Position numbers and translations under genes: made by a program
In this document: positions 44,652-54,374 of the stretch, one piece after another
How the letters are laid out: each line of letters starts with the position of its first letter
Position numbering within the stretch: the stretch's first letter is position 1
DNA from: CBDCWO01 sp965223405
Lineage (GTDB): Bacteria > Bacteroidota > Bacteroidia > Chitinophagales > Saprospiraceae
NCBI GenBank assembly: GCA_965223405.1
Contig: CBDCWO010000006.1
Location: forward strand, 5,952,001-6,016,000
Direction of reading: 5' to 3'
DNA length: 64,000 nt
The notes under the pieces: model-generated
The model's database searches: none
Told to the model about the DNA's origin: nothing
What the model saw: the letters and a program-made list of their open reading frames with translations, nothing else

Positions 44652-47600
44652 TTAAAAACCTAAATTTAGACCAACCGATATCGTCTTGGCCTGAGGATAA
44701 CTATCATTAACATCGTTGAAAGCCAGCTTGTCTTCAGGATCAAAACCTTCAACAAAGTCGGTAAACGTCAATAGATTTTGTCCTGATAAATAAAACCGGA
44801 TCGTTGAAAAACCAGCTCTATCAATTACGGTTCTCGGAAGCGTATAACCCAGTTCGATATGTTTCATCCTGACGTAAGAAGCATCATTAATATGATAACT
44901 GAGCGCAGGCCCGACAAACAACGAGTTGTTGTACTTAACTCCTGCGGCCACCCGAGGAATGCGGGTATCCTGATTCTCTGGAGTCCACCGATTTAAGAAC
45001 CTTTTTAAGAGGTTGCTTCCACCACGAAGGCCGTCTGTTCCAAATACCCCATCTTCGATTTCTCTTCCAATAACCCCCTGGAACATGGCTCGAAAATCGA
45101 AGCCTCTATAGTTCATAGATATCGATCCTCCTACGGTATTTCTGATATTTGTATTTCCGATTATGACCCTGTCGGCTGCAGACACTACACCATCACCATT
45201 TTCATCAGCGAAAATATAATCTCCGGCAGCGTGGGTGGCTCCTCCGGGTTGTACACCCCATTTGTCAGTATTCTGGGCCTCCTCGTCACTATTAAAAATA
45301 CCCAGTATCCGGTGCCCATAATACGAACTGATCGGATCGCCGACTCGAGTAATGATTTTATTGGCTGAAATAAATTCCTTGTCCAGTTCCAAAACTTCGT
45401 TATCATTATGTCCCCAATTGGCAGAAACGCTGTAGTTGAAATCGCTTCCAACTTGACCATAATAACTTACCATCAGCTCAAATCCTTTGTTTTGAACCTT
45501 GCCCTGGTTTTGTGCAGGAGGCGATAAATTTCCGAGCGTTTTCGGTACTGGTGGAGTTAGAAGTATATTATCCGTATTTTTGATATAATAATCGGCTACA
45601 ACAGAAATTCGGTTATTTAATATGCCGACATCAACACCAATATCAGTCATGGCAGTCGTTTCCCATTGGATATTGGGATTGCTGATGGAGGTGGCGGCAG
45701 CACCTGGAGCAACTGAATTATTGAAGATATATGCCTGATCCAAGGCTATGGTAGACACGTGCCGATAATTGCCAATATTCTGGTTACCTAACTGCCCCCA
45801 ATTCGCTCTTACTTTTAAGTTATCAATAAAATCAACGCTCTGCATAAAATCCTCTTGACTTACTCTCCATCCCAACGATAAAGAGGGGAAAATACCCCAT
45901 CTATTCTCTGGGCCAAATCGTGAAGATCCATCATATCTGATATTGAATTCTGCCAGGTACTTGTCATCAAAAGTATAACCCACACGGCCAAATCCTGATC
46001 TCAACGCCCATTCCTGGCCGCTACCCCATACGGTTGGAGATAGGGATCCGGCATCCAATTTCTGCACGGCATCATTAGGGTATCCTTGGTTACGCGCCCT
46101 TAAAAAGTTACTTTCAAATGTCTGATCACTAAATCCTACTAATGCAGTTACCTGTGATTTGCCAAACTGTCGGATGTAATTGGCGGTAACTTCAAATAAG
46201 GTAGTTGTATTGTGATTATTGGTTTCTGTCAATTGCCCTAATCCATTTCTCGGATACAAAGTAGTTCCATCTGAAACCAAATAAGGTGCCGCGAAGGCTG
46301 AGGTTCTACTGTTACTTAAAAATACAGAACCTGATGCTTTCAGGACAAGGTTATCTATGGGCTCATATTCAAAATAGAGACTTGGTGTTGCCCGGTAAAA
46401 CTTGGTATTATCCATTCCGCCCACAAATGCATCTGCAATGGTAATTCCACTATGCAGAATCCCATTACTTCCACGTGAATAAAACCCATCGTCATGTATT
46501 ACTCCGTCCACCAATGCAAAAGGCGGATGCCTGATCGCATTACGGACTAACATGGTTGCTCCAAAATTAGGTGTACCTACCGTGGGTTGCACATTATCGG
46601 TAAAACTTGCGGAAAGATTAAGACCTGCTCTCACTTTGTCTGAAACCGTGACATCCACATTGGATCTGATGTTATACCTTTTGGAATTGGTATTGACCAG
46701 TACTCCTTCATGGTCTTGGAATCCGCCGGACACCATGTATCTTACATTATTATTTCCTCCGGATACTGAAATATGGTGATTCATCAAGGGAGCTCCTTCA
46801 ATATAGATAAAATCAGCCCAACTTTCATGTTTGTAATTCTTGAACCACTCCAATTCCGCAGCGTCATAATCAGGAGACCTTCCTACATTCGTCCTGCTTT
46901 CATTCCTCAAAAGCGCATATTCATATGGATTCAGGGTTTCGGGAATATAGGTAGGACTTTGCCAGCCATAATACGAATTGATGGATATTTTAGGCCCCTC
47001 ATTTTTACCCCTTTTGGTGGTGATCAAAATGACTCCATTTCCTGCCCGTGCTCCATAGATAGCGGCTGAAGAAGCATCCTTGATTACGGAAATACTTTCA
47101 ATATCCTGGGGGTGAATGTCGTTTAATGTACTTTGAATACCATCTACAATGACCAAAGGAGCTGTATCACTATTCTGTGCTCCCACACTGGTTCGAATGG
47201 TACTTACTCCGCGAACAGTTATCACCGGATTATCTCTTCCCGGTTGGGCCGATCCCTGTATGATCTGTACTCCGGGTACCCTGCCAGAGATTGCCTGACC
47301 GGCAGAAGTGATTGCCTGGCTACCCAGGTCTTTACTCGAAACCGTATTTACCGCTCCAATCAAATTGACCTTTTTCTTAGCTCCATATCCAATGACCACG
47401 ACCTCCTCCAGTTGAGCCAGGTCTTCTTCCATCTGGACATCAATTTTGGTCTGGTTGTTGATCTCTATTTCCTGAGTCGTATAGCCAATAAAAGAAAAAA
47501 CCAGGGTAGTGGCATCATCCGGTACGGTAAGCGTGTAACTTCCATCCAGATCTGTCGTCGCTCCAATCGTCGTGTTTTTGACCAAAATGGTAGCTCCAAT

Positions 47601-48107
47601 CAGAGGATTTCCGTTCGCATCCGTAACTATTCCAGTAATCGTTTTTTCAATCAGTATCTCATCGGCAGTTTTGAAAATAGTCTTTATCAGATTGAGTTTA
47701 TCTTGCCTGTTGGCCGAAATTATACTCAGACTTTCTTCTTGTTCAAGCTTTTCAATCTGCTCAAATTTGCGTTTTATTTTCTTCAAATTTTTTTTATTGG
47801 TTCGGTCCTTTTTATACACGATATAATATTTTCCCGTTAACTGTTTATAACGGAGGTTGGTAGTACTTAAAGCTCGATTCACCGCAGACTCCAACTGTTC
47901 TCCAGCCTTTAATTCAAACTGGATATTTATGTTCGATAGCAGTCTTGCGTTGTAAGTAATGATTACCTCGTACTTTTCGCTGATCAGGTCCAAGACTTCA
48001 CTCAGCGGTTGTTCCTTGGCGACCACATTATTGGCTAATAGTGGAAAAGAACTGATAAACATTAGAACAATCAGTCCAAATTGTTTAATAGAAATTTTGA
48101 GTTCCAT
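44652..48107 (-). CDS. SusC/RagA-family TonB-dependent transporter with STN domain
   Basis: A 1151-residue outer-membrane transporter. Residues about 30-100 form the STN (secretin/TonB N-terminal) signalling domain (LSEVLDLISEKYEVIITYN, LKAGEQLESAVNRAL). Residues about 155-232 are the carboxypeptidase-like domain (ITGIVTDANGNPLIGATILV). The plug follows from about residue 237 (EEVVVIGYGAKKKVNLIGAV) and the 22-strand barrel fills the rest, ending ISVGLNLGF. The STN domain shows that this transporter also signals to the anti-sigma factor next to it, so the locus should be induced by its own substrate. Together with SusD it imports glycan fragments. Confidence 0.97.
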   Translation of the reverse strand: MELKISIKQFGLIVLMFISSFPLLANNVVAKEQPLSEVLDLISEKYEVIITYNARLLSNINIQFELKAGEQLESAVNRALSTTNLRYKQLTGKYYIVYKKDRTNKKNLKKIKRKFEQIEKLEQEESLSIISANRQDKLNLIKTIFKTADEILIEKTITGIVTDANGNPLIGATILVKNTTIGATTDLDGSYTLTVPDDATTLVFSFIGYTTQEIEINNQTKIDVQMEEDLAQLEEVVVIGYGAKKKVNLIGAVNTVSSKDLGSQAITSAGQAISGRVPGVQIIQGSAQPGRDNPVITVRGVSTIRTSVGAQNSDTAPLVIVDGIQSTLNDIHPQDIESISVIKDASSAAIYGARAGNGVILITTKRGKNEGPKISINSYYGWQSPTYIPETLNPYEYALLRNESRTNVGRSPDYDAAELEWFKNYKHESWADFIYIEGAPLMNHHISVSGGNNNVRYMVSGGFQDHEGVLVNTNSKRYNIRSNVDVTVSDKVRAGLNLSASFTDNVQPTVGTPNFGATMLVRNAIRHPPFALVDGVIHDDGFYSRGSNGILHSGITIADAFVGGMDNTKFYRATPSLYFEYEPIDNLVLKASGSVFLSNSRTSAFAAPYLVSDGTTLYPRNGLGQLTETNNHNTTTLFEVTANYIRQFGKSQVTALVGFSDQTFESNFLRARNQGYPNDAVQKLDAGSLSPTVWGSGQEWALRSGFGRVGYTFDDKYLAEFNIRYDGSSRFGPENRWGIFPSLSLGWRVSQEDFMQSVDFIDNLKVRANWGQLGNQNIGNYRHVSTIALDQAYIFNNSVAPGAAATSISNPNIQWETTAMTDIGVDVGILNNRISVVADYYIKNTDNILLTPPVPKTLGNLSPPAQNQGKVQNKGFELMVSYYGQVGSDFNYSVSANWGHNDNEVLELDKEFISANKIITRVGDPISSYYGHRILGIFNSDEEAQNTDKWGVQPGGATHAAGDYIFADENGDGVVSAADRVIIGNTNIRNTVGGSISMNYRGFDFRAMFQGVIGREIEDGVFGTDGLRGGSNLLKRFLNRWTPENQDTRIPRVAAGVKYNNSLFVGPALSYHINDASYVRMKHIELGYTLPRTVIDRAGFSTIRFYLSGQNLLTFTDFVEGFDPEDKLAFNDVNDSYPQAKTISVGLNLGF

Positions 48108-48182
48108 AAATTTGTCTTTTGTTAGAATTAATTAATTAGACTGGAGTGAGTTGTACCAAAACTACTCCAGTCACTTTTCTGG

Positions 48183-49220
48183 CTAATCTTTACTAGTGAT
48201 AAAATATCTCTTACCAACCGCATTCATATTCAGTCCGTAAATTTCTGTCAATGTACTTAGAGTAACCTGTAGATCTCTAATGGGAACTCCACCGTTAATC
48301 GTCTCATTCTTTATGGCATCGGTTTGAATTACAAACTGAATGCCGTATATGTCCTCGATTTCGAACAAGGCTTCAGTAAGCGGAGTATTTTCACGAAATA
48401 ACAAAGTTCCCTCTTTCCACGCTGCTACCTCAAATGCCGGTGCATTCCCTCTGCTTTCTTTCAGATTATCGTTTTTTTTCGAATAGGTAATTAAGTCACC
48501 AGGAAGCATTTCAATATCAGACTTCATGGTATCCACAAGATTTAGCACCACTTTACCTTCTTCAAGCATGACTTCTGTCTGGTCATTTCTTGTATTAATA
48601 TTAAAAGAAGTTCCTAAGACAATCACTGAAAGATCGGGGGTAACCACTTCGAATTCTTCATTGGTTTCCGTAATTTTAACTATCTCAAAATAGGCCTCTC
48701 CGTCTAAATAAACTTTACGAGGTTTTTGTTTTTGATACGATAAAACTGTATTGGAGTTGAGAGTAACCAGAGATCCATCCGGCAGAATGGTTTCTGTTTG
48801 TCCTCCAAAATTGGTGGATAAAGTAATCTTTGGATTATGAATAAAATAGAAATAATAAACACTTGAAAAGATGGCGAGAACCAAAATCGAGGCAGCAACC
48901 CACCAGGTGGTTTTCATCTTTAGTTTTCTTGTCGATGACAACCTGGATTCATATTTTCTATTTCTGGCAATTCGATTTTTAAGAGCATTAAGTGCCTGAA
49001 TATCTCCAGAAGAATCCTGGGGTATATTGTGAAACGGAATGCCCAAAGATATGGATTTGGCTATCTTTGCCAACTCCCAATGCTCGGGGTTGTTGTTCAG
49101 GTATTTTTCCCAATAGGCTTCGTCCTCATCATTACTACCATAAGACCACCCCACAAAGGAAGGCATTTCCAACCACTTTTCGATCATTCTCCATTCTTCG
49201 CCCGTCAATTTCTTGTCCAT
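48183..49220 (-). CDS. FecR-family anti-sigma factor
   Basis: A 345-residue inner-membrane regulator. The cytoplasmic N-terminal about 100 residues bind the sigma factor. One membrane helix follows (TTWWVAASILVLAIFSSVYY). The periplasmic part has the FecR domain (LSTNFGGQTETILPDGSLVTLNSNT and LDGEAYFEI) and a C-terminal DUF4974-like domain (INGGVPIRDLQVTLSTLTEIYG) that contacts the STN domain of SusC. It is followed by SusC after 75 bases. Unusually it is about 990 bases away from its sigma gene, because a dead GH gene lies between. Confidence 0.95.
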   Translation of the reverse strand: MDKKLTGEEWRMIEKWLEMPSFVGWSYGSNDEDEAYWEKYLNNNPEHWELAKIAKSISLGIPFHNIPQDSSGDIQALNALKNRIARNRKYESRLSSTRKLKMKTTWWVAASILVLAIFSSVYYFYFIHNPKITLSTNFGGQTETILPDGSLVTLNSNTVLSYQKQKPRKVYLDGEAYFEIVKITETNEEFEVVTPDLSVIVLGTSFNINTRNDQTEVMLEEGKVVLNLVDTMKSDIEMLPGDLITYSKKNDNLKESRGNAPAFEVAAWKEGTLLFRENTPLTEALFEIEDIYGIQFVIQTDAIKNETINGGVPIRDLQVTLSTLTEIYGLNMNAVGKRYFITSKD

Positions 49221-49295
49221 AGTTCCATTTTATGCTCAAGTAGGATTCCAGTATCCATTACTCAATGTTACTTTTAAGAAGGACGTACCCAGTTT

Positions 49296-50056
49296 TTATA
49301 CTAGTCCGGTACCCAAAAAAAAATGCCATTTGTCAATATTTTCCAAGAAAAATACTATTGTCTCACCGATTAAACCTGTATTTAACAAAGTGCGAGTAGG
49401 TGAAAACTTACATTTTACGTTCGTTTGGGTGTATGGTCTGTCCTCTGGATTTTTAAGGTCACCAAACGATTTGGTTATTCCATGAATTGGATACCACAAC
49501 TTTGACTTGATTGGTACCGGCCTGAATGTGATCTGTAATGTACGCACAATATGGAGGACTCCATAAAATACCGAGATCATGACCATTCACAACTAGTGAG
49601 TCTACTCCGAAAAGTCAACATCAAAGTCTTCGGTAAATATAATTTGGTTTTAGAATTTGCCCACACTCGCCTCCGACTCCTAAAGGAAAGTCCTCCCGCA
49701 TAACTTGCTGTAAATGAATGCGCGTCTACATTCCCTTTTGGGCTAGGGTAAAGAATGGATTTGTGGGCGGAGGCCCTTTAGGGTTAGGGTGGCGGGGGAG
49801 TATACAATATTTTGCATTATTTCAAGTATTCTTGTTAAATGACAGTTTTCAGAGTAGACTCACTAGTTTAGCCATTTCTTGTATGTCCTGAAATATGATA
49901 TAAACATCGGTGGTCTTCGACATCATTTTTCCTTCCGCCTGAATTCCCGGCTGTAGATTGCGGTTCCGGAATTATTCCTCTAATTCACTTTTCGACCCAC
50001 TGATTAAATTGTCCATGAAATAGGACTGGGGGCCAACCATTAACTAGAACGATCAA
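49296..50056 (-). pseudogene. C-terminal remnant of a GH106/GH2-like glycosidase, frameshifted and split by a MITE
   Basis: Minus-strand pieces in different frames are TDVYIIFQDIQEMAK at about 49870-49915, VNGHDLGILWSPPY with ITDHIQAGTNQVKVVVSNSW at about 49490-49590, and RPYTQTNVKC..FSPTRTLLNTGLIG at about 49370-49440. Together they follow the order of the C-terminal galactose-binding-like domain of GH106 and related enzymes (..LDLGDVREMA.V.VNGKDLG.LW.PPY.. then TNW...SPLLPSGLLGPV). A further piece (LVNGWPPVLFHGQFNQWVEK) lies near 50000-50056. Stops and at least two frameshifts are present. If the inserted element and one CTAG copy are removed, the first two pieces join in frame as EMAK-LV-VNGHDLG. 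It separates the sigma gene from FecR. Confidence 0.8.
49597..49862. mobile_element. 266-bp MITE-like element with CTAG target-site duplication
   Basis: The ends are TGAGTCTACTCCGAAAA on the left and the inverted TGAGTCTACTCTGAAAA on the right, an imperfect terminal inverted repeat of about 17-18 bp. Both are bounded by CTAG (49593-49596 and 49863-49866). The interior has no gene but holds GC-rich, partly complementary segments around 49680-49710 and 49755-49795. Removing the element restores the reading frame of the surrounding dead glycosidase gene, which proves an insertion. A 4-bp CTAG-type target is used by some IS5-like transposases, which may supply mobility. No transposase is in the window. 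Confidence 0.85.
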
Positions 50057-50208
50057 ACTATTTCGAATACACCATTGACTGCTCTTTACTTTATTAAAGG
50101 ATTAAGCTTTTAAATAGTGTGCGGATGTAAATTTCAACATCTTTTTGGACATGAAAGATAGTAAGAAATACTACCAATATTAGAATTGGTATTTCGCATC
50201 GGGAGAAC

Positions 50209-50769
50209 TTAACGTCCCAAAAGTTTGAATTCTTCAATGCTTCTGAGCTTTTTTAGGGCCTGATATAATGTATTTAATACCGTTTGATTTGTGATCCCCA
50301 TAATCTCGGCTATTTCACGAGTGTTTAAACCATTGAAGTATCGCAGGTAAATTGATTCCCTTTGTCTCCAAGCCAAACCATTCAATGCGTCTAACAAGGT
50401 GGAATGCCTCGCTTGGATCTCATCATTTTGAATGTTTAGATCTTGAGGCGAAAACTGAATATTTACTCTAAATAATATTTTCTCCTCATTCTTTAATCTT
50501 TGTTCTTGCTTTGATTTTTCCAGTATACGCCGTCGCAGGGCTTTGAACAGATAGGCTTTCACATAAATCACTTCATGCAATCTCTTACAAGAGTCCAATA
50601 TATAGATAAATAATTCCTGAATACAATCATCTACCAGATACGAATCTGATACGATACGGAGTCCATAGTGTTTTAAATAATTGTGGTGACGTAGAAATAA
50701 AGCCGATAAAGCAGAAGAATCTCCTTCTCTGATCGCATTAAATAATTTTTGGTCACTCCAATTTTTCAT
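50209..50769 (-). CDS. ECF-family RNA polymerase sigma factor (FecI-like)
   Basis: A 186-residue sigma-70 factor of the ECF type. Region 2 covers about residues 15-85 (FLRHHNYLKHYGLRIV, DSYLVDDCIQELFIYI). Region 4 covers about residues 125-180 (LNGLAWRQRESIYLRYFNGLNTREIAEIMGI with the helix-turn-helix NQTVLNTLYQALKKL). It matches the sigma factors paired with FecR and STN-type SusC in Bacteroidota. It should switch on SusC/SusD when the transporter binds its glycan. It is followed by the GH pseudogene and then FecR on the same strand. Confidence 0.95.
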   Translation of the reverse strand: MKNWSDQKLFNAIREGDSSALSALFLRHHNYLKHYGLRIVSDSYLVDDCIQELFIYILDSCKRLHEVIYVKAYLFKALRRRILEKSKQEQRLKNEEKILFRVNIQFSPQDLNIQNDEIQARHSTLLDALNGLAWRQRESIYLRYFNGLNTREIAEIMGITNQTVLNTLYQALKKLRSIEEFKLLGR

Positions 50770-51203
50770 CGATTTAAATTATTGGATTTTCATTTATTCT
50801 CAAAATCAATAAGCATAAATCTAATGTTAATGTGAAATTGGCGACTAAAGACCCCGATCAAAATACATTTTGTCCCCTCCAATACTGCCCAGAGTTATAA
50901 TTTAGGTATCGGATCAAAGCGACTTATTTCAAGTCCACTATCGCTTCGAATTATCAACTTTGCTTGTCATAGATCAGATGCCAGCTAATCGTTGCAGGCC
51001 TTAATCCACTAACCTCTCACACCTTATGCGGATACAATACTACTGGGACAAGTCAATGGGTATAATTTACTACAAGGCGATACATTCCGGATCCCAGTTT
51101 CATCTTCCTGGTTTGACTGGATGATCCCGAGTTCATATAATTATCATTGACCTTTTTCCGTCAATACTCTTTGATACGCGAACTAAATGTTAGGTCCTAT
51201 AAA
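50770..51203. other. Intergenic upstream of the sigma gene; possible coding relic
   Basis: Holds the sigma-factor promoter, not identifiable by eye. On the minus strand a short frame ending at 51053 reads MNSGSSSQTRKMKLGSGMYR and VVNYTH, which looks protein-like (compare the SGxY strand of Bacteroidota C-terminal sorting domains). It has no start, is only about 35 codons long and is low confidence. Nothing else is recognised. Confidence 0.3.
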
Positions 51204-51430
51204 CCTGAGTTCGACTAATGATTTGATCACAGAAGTCATTGAAATAGTGAGATTTAGACAAGAAAAATGCAGTAATAGCAGCGCTATTTGCAAGGCTTTT
51301 ATTGGCTAAAGATTGCTGTTTCAATGGCTTTAACCTTAAAAATCAGTTAATAATCAAAAGATCAACTAATTTGAATTTATAAATATATGACTATCAGCTT
51401 ACTGTGAATAAATGATTGGTCGAACTCAGG
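51204..51430 (+). mobile_element. 227-bp MITE-like element, copy A
   Basis: The ends are CCTGAGTTCGAC...TCACAG inverted (25 of 29 positions match between left and right). No coding capacity. It is identical to the reverse complement of the element at 59867-60094 except for a single A in an A run. Two such copies in one window, with intact ends, indicate recent movement by a transposase encoded elsewhere. No clear target duplication is visible; the bases next to the ends are A-rich and T-rich. Confidence 0.88.
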
Positions 51431-51520
51431 TTTTTAGTAAAAACTTGAGAAAAGCTATCATCTCGGATATGAGGTACAGATTTCATAAACGGCTATTCAT
51501 TTAAATTTAACCGATCAGGA

Positions 51521-52978
51521 TTATTTCAGCACTCGGGTATCCCCACCTCCATTTTCCAGGTTGATATCCATATTCGGAAGATTGGTTTCCCAGGCACCAG
51601 AGGTAAAATCGGGAACTTTTATCGAATTCGACTGATTTAGAACTGACCACTCTGATAACCCCACTACTGAACTAAATGCGGCAGCATCATAAACATCCTG
51701 GTCCAGCGGGAGACCACTGCGTAAACAATCAATGATGTGCCAAACATTTATTAAATCGGAACCTCCATGGCCACTTTTCAGGTCAGCCCCCAGTCCCTTC
51801 CGGAAAGATTCAAACTTATGTAGTAGACCTGGCTTGTATTTTTCTATTAGGTCGTCAAACGTTTTCTTATCAGTCCAACGATGATTGCCTGTTGATATTT
51901 TCGGAGGTTGTGGATCGTAGAGGACAGCTCCATTCGTTCCATAGACGCCGTGAATCAAATTATGGGGAGATGGGGAGGTGGCATCATGCTGGATATTAAG
52001 AGTACGTCCTTTTTTGGTTTTTATCAACATCGAACTCATATTCCCACGATACTGTAACTTCGTGAATTCTTCGTAAAAGGGATCCTGATGTGCCAATTCC
52101 CCAGCCTTTTTTGCCATCATAAAATCCTTACTCTCCACTGAAACTAAAAAATCAAATTGATCTCCTCTATTGATATTCATCATTTGTGCTATAGGTCCCA
52201 TACCATGTGTGGGATAGATGTTACCATGTCTTGATCCGTACAATCTTAGCCACCACATATTCCAATAGGTCGTTTTGCTAAAATTATTCTTCATTTTGCT
52301 GGTATTATAAGCACCATCACCGTGAACAATTTCCCCGAAGAATCCCTTTTTGGCCATATTCAATGTCGTAATGTGGAATGGCATGTATGAGTAATTTTCC
52401 ATCATCATACAATGCTTTTTGTTTTTTTCGGAAGCATATACTAAATCCCAACACTCTTTTATGGTCAGGGCAGCGGGCACCTCAGTTATTACATGTTTTC
52501 CTCGGTCCATGGCATAAATGGCCATTTCTGTATGTAAATAAGTTGGGGTCGTTATTAATACCAAATCCAGGTCGTTGCGTTCACAAAGTTTTTTCCATTC
52601 AACATCCGAACCATAATAATACTCAGGATGGTGATCGGAATTTGCCAAATTTCGTTTCAGGCGGTCAAAACGCTCCGGGCTCAGATCAGAAACTGCCTTA
52701 ATTTCTACATCACTAATTCGGGTCAAGGTTCCCGCATGATGAGATCCACGATTACCGGCACCAATGATTCCAATCCTTACAACGGGTATCTTGGGAGCGG
52801 CAAATCCTGACATATTGAATCTGGGAGATGGGCTTACCGGTGGTTTAGAAACGACATCAGGTAAATTATTCAATTCTTTTTCATACTCTAACTGTCTGGC
52901 ATACATGGCGTTGGCAACGGGAATGCTTATGCCCATCCAAGTGGCCATTTTTACAAAGTCTCTCCTTTTGGTTTTCAT
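51521..52978 (-). CDS. GH109-like Gfo/Idh/MocA-family NAD-dependent glycosidase or oxidoreductase
   Basis: A 485-residue protein with a Tat-type signal (RRDFVKMATWMG). The Rossmann motif GAGNRG starts at Gly73, then EVPAALTIKECWDLV, MMMENYSY, NMAKKGFFGEIVHGDGAY, NIYPTHGMGPIAQMMNINRGD. This run closely follows the GH109 alpha-N-acetylgalactosaminidases, which use NAD bound in the protein to break the bond by oxidation, elimination and hydration. Export by Tat fits a protein that must fold with its cofactor. The substrate may be a GalNAc- or galactose-type sugar. It stands alone, with MITE copy A upstream of its stop side. Confidence 0.85.
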   Translation of the reverse strand: MKTKRRDFVKMATWMGISIPVANAMYARQLEYEKELNNLPDVVSKPPVSPSPRFNMSGFAAPKIPVVRIGIIGAGNRGSHHAGTLTRISDVEIKAVSDLSPERFDRLKRNLANSDHHPEYYYGSDVEWKKLCERNDLDLVLITTPTYLHTEMAIYAMDRGKHVITEVPAALTIKECWDLVYASEKNKKHCMMMENYSYMPFHITTLNMAKKGFFGEIVHGDGAYNTSKMKNNFSKTTYWNMWWLRLYGSRHGNIYPTHGMGPIAQMMNINRGDQFDFLVSVESKDFMMAKKAGELAHQDPFYEEFTKLQYRGNMSSMLIKTKKGRTLNIQHDATSPSPHNLIHGVYGTNGAVLYDPQPPKISTGNHRWTDKKTFDDLIEKYKPGLLHKFESFRKGLGADLKSGHGGSDLINVWHIIDCLRSGLPLDQDVYDAAAFSSVVGLSEWSVLNQSNSIKVPDFTSGAWETNLPNMDINLENGGGDTRVLK

Positions 52979-53068
52979 TTTGCAGAAATTTTAACTTTTA
53001 TTATTAAAACCAGTGTCATAATGCGTTACTAGAACTACAGTGTTGACTTGATTATCCACCTTTGAGTA

Positions 53069-53773
53069 TCATTTTAACAACTCTTCCAATCTGGAAATAA
53101 GATCTGTTAATTCTGAAATAGCTCTTGAATATAACGTACTTTTTTCCTCTCCAATCATAATAAATATTTCGATATCATTATGGAACTGGTAATCGTAAAG
53201 AGAATTTGGCTCTTTAACCTCTGGTGGATTTATACGTACAAATTTGGATATTTTTGGCAAGACCATGTACATGTATTCCTGTTGGTCCTTTTCAAGTCGA
53301 TTTATGTGGTTATACAAAGCCCCAAGTCGTTTTAAGTCATTTAAGATAGCTTTATTACTTATTAAATCATGTTCCCCACTTACAAAAAGCCGGTCGTACA
53401 ACGGTTGAACATTTTTAAAATCTGAAAATTTAGTCAATTGAGAAGCGATCGTTGCTAAAGTATCAACCATTTCCTTTGTCTGATCCTTTAAAATAATCTC
53501 ACTACCCATTCGGTATCTGGAAAGGTAGTATTCGTTGTAATCATAGTTATCTCGAATTTCGGCCAGATCTTCTCTCAAATCGGCCAGGATTCCATGGTAA
53601 AGTTGAGTTTCAATTTCTTTTTTATCATTGGCTTCTTTAAAATTATTTATGGAAACCGCAATTAAAATTCCGATAACCACAAGCAAAATCTCACCCACCG
53701 CATAAAGGAAGTATTTCCTCGTCTTTCTTTCTGTTAATAATCGTCGTCTGATTTTACGAAAAAATTTTATCAT
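53069..53773 (-). CDS. DUF6090-family membrane protein
   Basis: The frame opens at 53854, but the ATG at 53773 is chosen because MIKFFRKIRRRLL is the conserved start of the family, giving 234 residues. One membrane helix follows (YAVGEILLVVIGILIAVSIN), then a mostly helical, charged domain. Such proteins are common in Bacteroidota, often in several copies, and have no known function. No link to sugar metabolism is visible apart from position. Confidence 0.8.
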   Translation of the reverse strand: MIKFFRKIRRRLLTERKTRKYFLYAVGEILLVVIGILIAVSINNFKEANDKKEIETQLYHGILADLREDLAEIRDNYDYNEYYLSRYRMGSEIILKDQTKEMVDTLATIASQLTKFSDFKNVQPLYDRLFVSGEHDLISNKAILNDLKRLGALYNHINRLEKDQQEYMYMVLPKISKFVRINPPEVKEPNSLYDYQFHNDIEIFIMIGEEKSTLYSRAISELTDLISRLEELLK

Positions 53774-54374
53774 AAAACGAATAAATAGGGTTTCGAATGA
53801 AGTTCTGTTTATGAAGTGATTTAAGAACAAATTGTTAATTGATTTGCATGCCATTGATTCTCAATACGTCAGCTTTTTCTTGATCCATAACTGTGGCTAT
53901 AAATGCTGCCTGCCGCAGGCAAGGCTCAAAAAGAGCTTCGTCTTGAAAATCAAGCGCATACAACTCATTTTAACATCTGTTTTTAAATCACTTCTATATA
54001 AAAGGAGCGCAAATCAAAACTATACAAATTTACTTTCCTATTCTATTTTAAAACATTCTATATGATTATATAATCTTAAACAATATCAGTGGATTTCCAT
54101 CACCACTGCACCAGTGCTTTTCCTACTCTCTCTTGGGATTGTACATCAACCACTTTGATCTTTGGGATTGAGCCACTGCCCAGGTTGAAGGATAAAAGAT
54201 ACAAATCCAAGTCAAGAAATCTATTCAAAATGACGAATATCACTTCTTGTTCCAACACAATTTTTCGCATTTATTGAATATAGATTGAGGCTATGATTTA
54301 AATTTGTTTGTAAGCAGATTGACCAATAAAATAAATATATTGGTTGACAGATGAACATAATATCCTTTTAAGAC
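53774..54374. other. Intergenic with a GC-rich palindrome and possible degraded coding text
   Basis: GCCTGCCGCAGGC at 53908-53920 is a self-complementary word of a kind often scattered between Bacteroidota genes. On the minus strand QDEALFEPCLRQAAFIATVM surrounds it, and further up NLGSGSIPKIKVVDVQSQER (to about 54095) is open for 56 codons. Neither is recognised, and both may be chance or relics. It should also contain the promoter of the DUF4838 gene. Confidence 0.3.

Noticed and set aside
47133..47840. 235-codon open frame on the plus strand
   Set aside because: It is antisense to the well-supported SusC gene and has low-complexity composition without a family signature.
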